The notes below the pieces were generated by a model. It ran no database searches. It was given only the letters and a program-made list of their open reading frames with translations, and was not told where the DNA came from. A stretch of 5,495 nt of DNA from Acidobacteriota bacterium (lineage in GTDB: Bacteria > Acidobacteriota > Terriglobia > Terriglobales > Acidobacteriaceae): the NCBI GenBank assembly GCA_021782675.1, contig JAJXUS010000177.1:1-5495 (forward strand), in the 5' to 3' direction. Shown here one piece after another: positions 4,914 through 5,495 of the stretch (positions are counted from its first letter, which is position 1; each line of letters starts with the position of its first letter). The position numbers were made by a program, and so were the translations under genes.

Positions 4914-5495
4914 CTACAAGGCTGGCGAATCATTCCCCAGCAGCGCGCGCCGGACGATGGGCAGCGGCACGCCGCCCTGGCGCAGAAACTCGTCGTGAAA
5001 CGCTGCCAGCGAAAACGCTTTGCCCTCTTTCTGCTGCAGGTCTGTCCGCAATTTCAAAATCATGAGCTTTCCCAGCGTGTAGTAGAGATACGTCGGGTCC
5101 GATGTGCCGCGCTTCGTCTCCACTTCTCCCACCGACCGGCTCTGATAGCCCTCGTCATGGAAGAAGTTGACGGCTTCCGCCATTGTCATTTTGCCAGTGT
5201 GCATCTTGATGCCGACGATGAAGCGCGCATCCCGCAGCAGCGCGTCATCCAGTTGCCCCAGCCGAATCAGCTTCGCTTCGCGCTCATTCTTCGCGCCCCA
5301 GCCGGGCTGGCCGTAGCCTTCGTCCAGCATCATCTGCTCGCAGTAGTGTGCCCAGCCCTCAACATTGCTGCTGGCATAGAGCATCTTGCGCACCCGCGAC
5401 TGAATCTGCGGCATGTAGAGAAACTGCACATAGTGTCCCGGATAGGCCTCATGCACCGATGTGCTGACGATGGTGCCGATGTTGAACGCAGCCAT
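4914..5495 (-). CDS. DUF885 family putative metallopeptidase, C-terminal part (5' end outside window)
   Basis: The visible 193 codons end at a TAG (4914-4916); the gene continues past the window edge. The methionine at the edge is probably internal, because DUF885 proteins usually run to about 550-600 residues and the first visible residues already belong to the core. Counting from the edge, STSVHEAYPGHYVQFLY (11-27) carries the family HExxPGH motif (H15, E16, H21). NVEGWAHYCEQMM (44-56) supplies a conserved acidic segment (E46, E53). Further family features are GQLDDALLRDARFIV (80-94), MHTGKMTMAEAVNFF (98-112) and RGTSDPTYLYYTLGK (129-143). The two histidines with a later glutamate suggest a zinc hydrolase related to gluzincin-type peptidases. 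The substrate is unknown. Many relatives are secreted or lipoproteins, but the signal region is not visible. It lies upstream of galU on the same strand with a 129-bp gap. Confidence 0.88.
   Translation of the reverse strand: MAAFNIGTIVSTSVHEAYPGHYVQFLYMPQIQSRVRKMLYASSNVEGWAHYCEQMMLDEGYGQPGWGAKNEREAKLIRLGQLDDALLRDARFIVGIKMHTGKMTMAEAVNFFHDEGYQSRSVGEVETKRGTSDPTYLYYTLGKLMILKLRTDLQQKEGKAFSLAAFHDEFLRQGGVPLPIVRRALLGNDSPAL

Overview
The window is an ordinary, gene-dense stretch of a GC-rich bacterial chromosome. It holds six complete conserved genes plus one gene fragment at each edge. The family mix suggests a soil-type bacterium, with Acidobacteriota (Terriglobia-like) my best guess: a lysine-rich basic C-terminal tail, a DUF885 putative metallopeptidase, an AAG-type Mpg glycosylase, and GalU beside a PrxQ-type peroxiredoxin. 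The taxonomy is an inference from gene style, not from a marker sequence. I see no rRNA, tRNA, CRISPR array, insertion sequence, phage gene or attachment site.

Plus-strand half (1-2792). The last 14 codons of a protein with a lysine/alanine/threonine tail end at 46. A near-perfect intrinsic terminator follows at 76-104. Next comes rsmE (16S rRNA m3U1498 methyltransferase), then a 157-bp gap with a plausible sigma70-type promoter, then panB and panC, which are 6 bp apart and form a pantothenate (vitamin B5/CoA precursor) operon. PanB makes ketopantoate and PanC joins pantoate to beta-alanine. The ketopantoate reductase and panD are not in the window.

Minus-strand half (2778-5495). Read right to left: the C-terminal part of a DUF885 protein carrying a HEAYPGH putative zinc site, a 129-bp gap, then galU (UDP-glucose pyrophosphorylase), bcp/prxQ (thiol peroxidase) and mpg (3-methyladenine-type DNA glycosylase). 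The galU-bcp gap is 17 bp and bcp overlaps mpg by 26 bp, so these three are probably co-transcribed. mpg converges on panC, and their 3' ends overlap by 15 bp.

Coding density is high. No stretch over 300 bp lacks a gene; the largest gaps are 875-1031 and 4785-4913. I looked for an undescribed system and did not find one. The points worth a second look are small: a possible leaderless rsmE transcript, a panC start with no Shine-Dalgarno, the overlapping gene ends, PanB terminal extensions, and the uncharacterised DUF885 enzyme.
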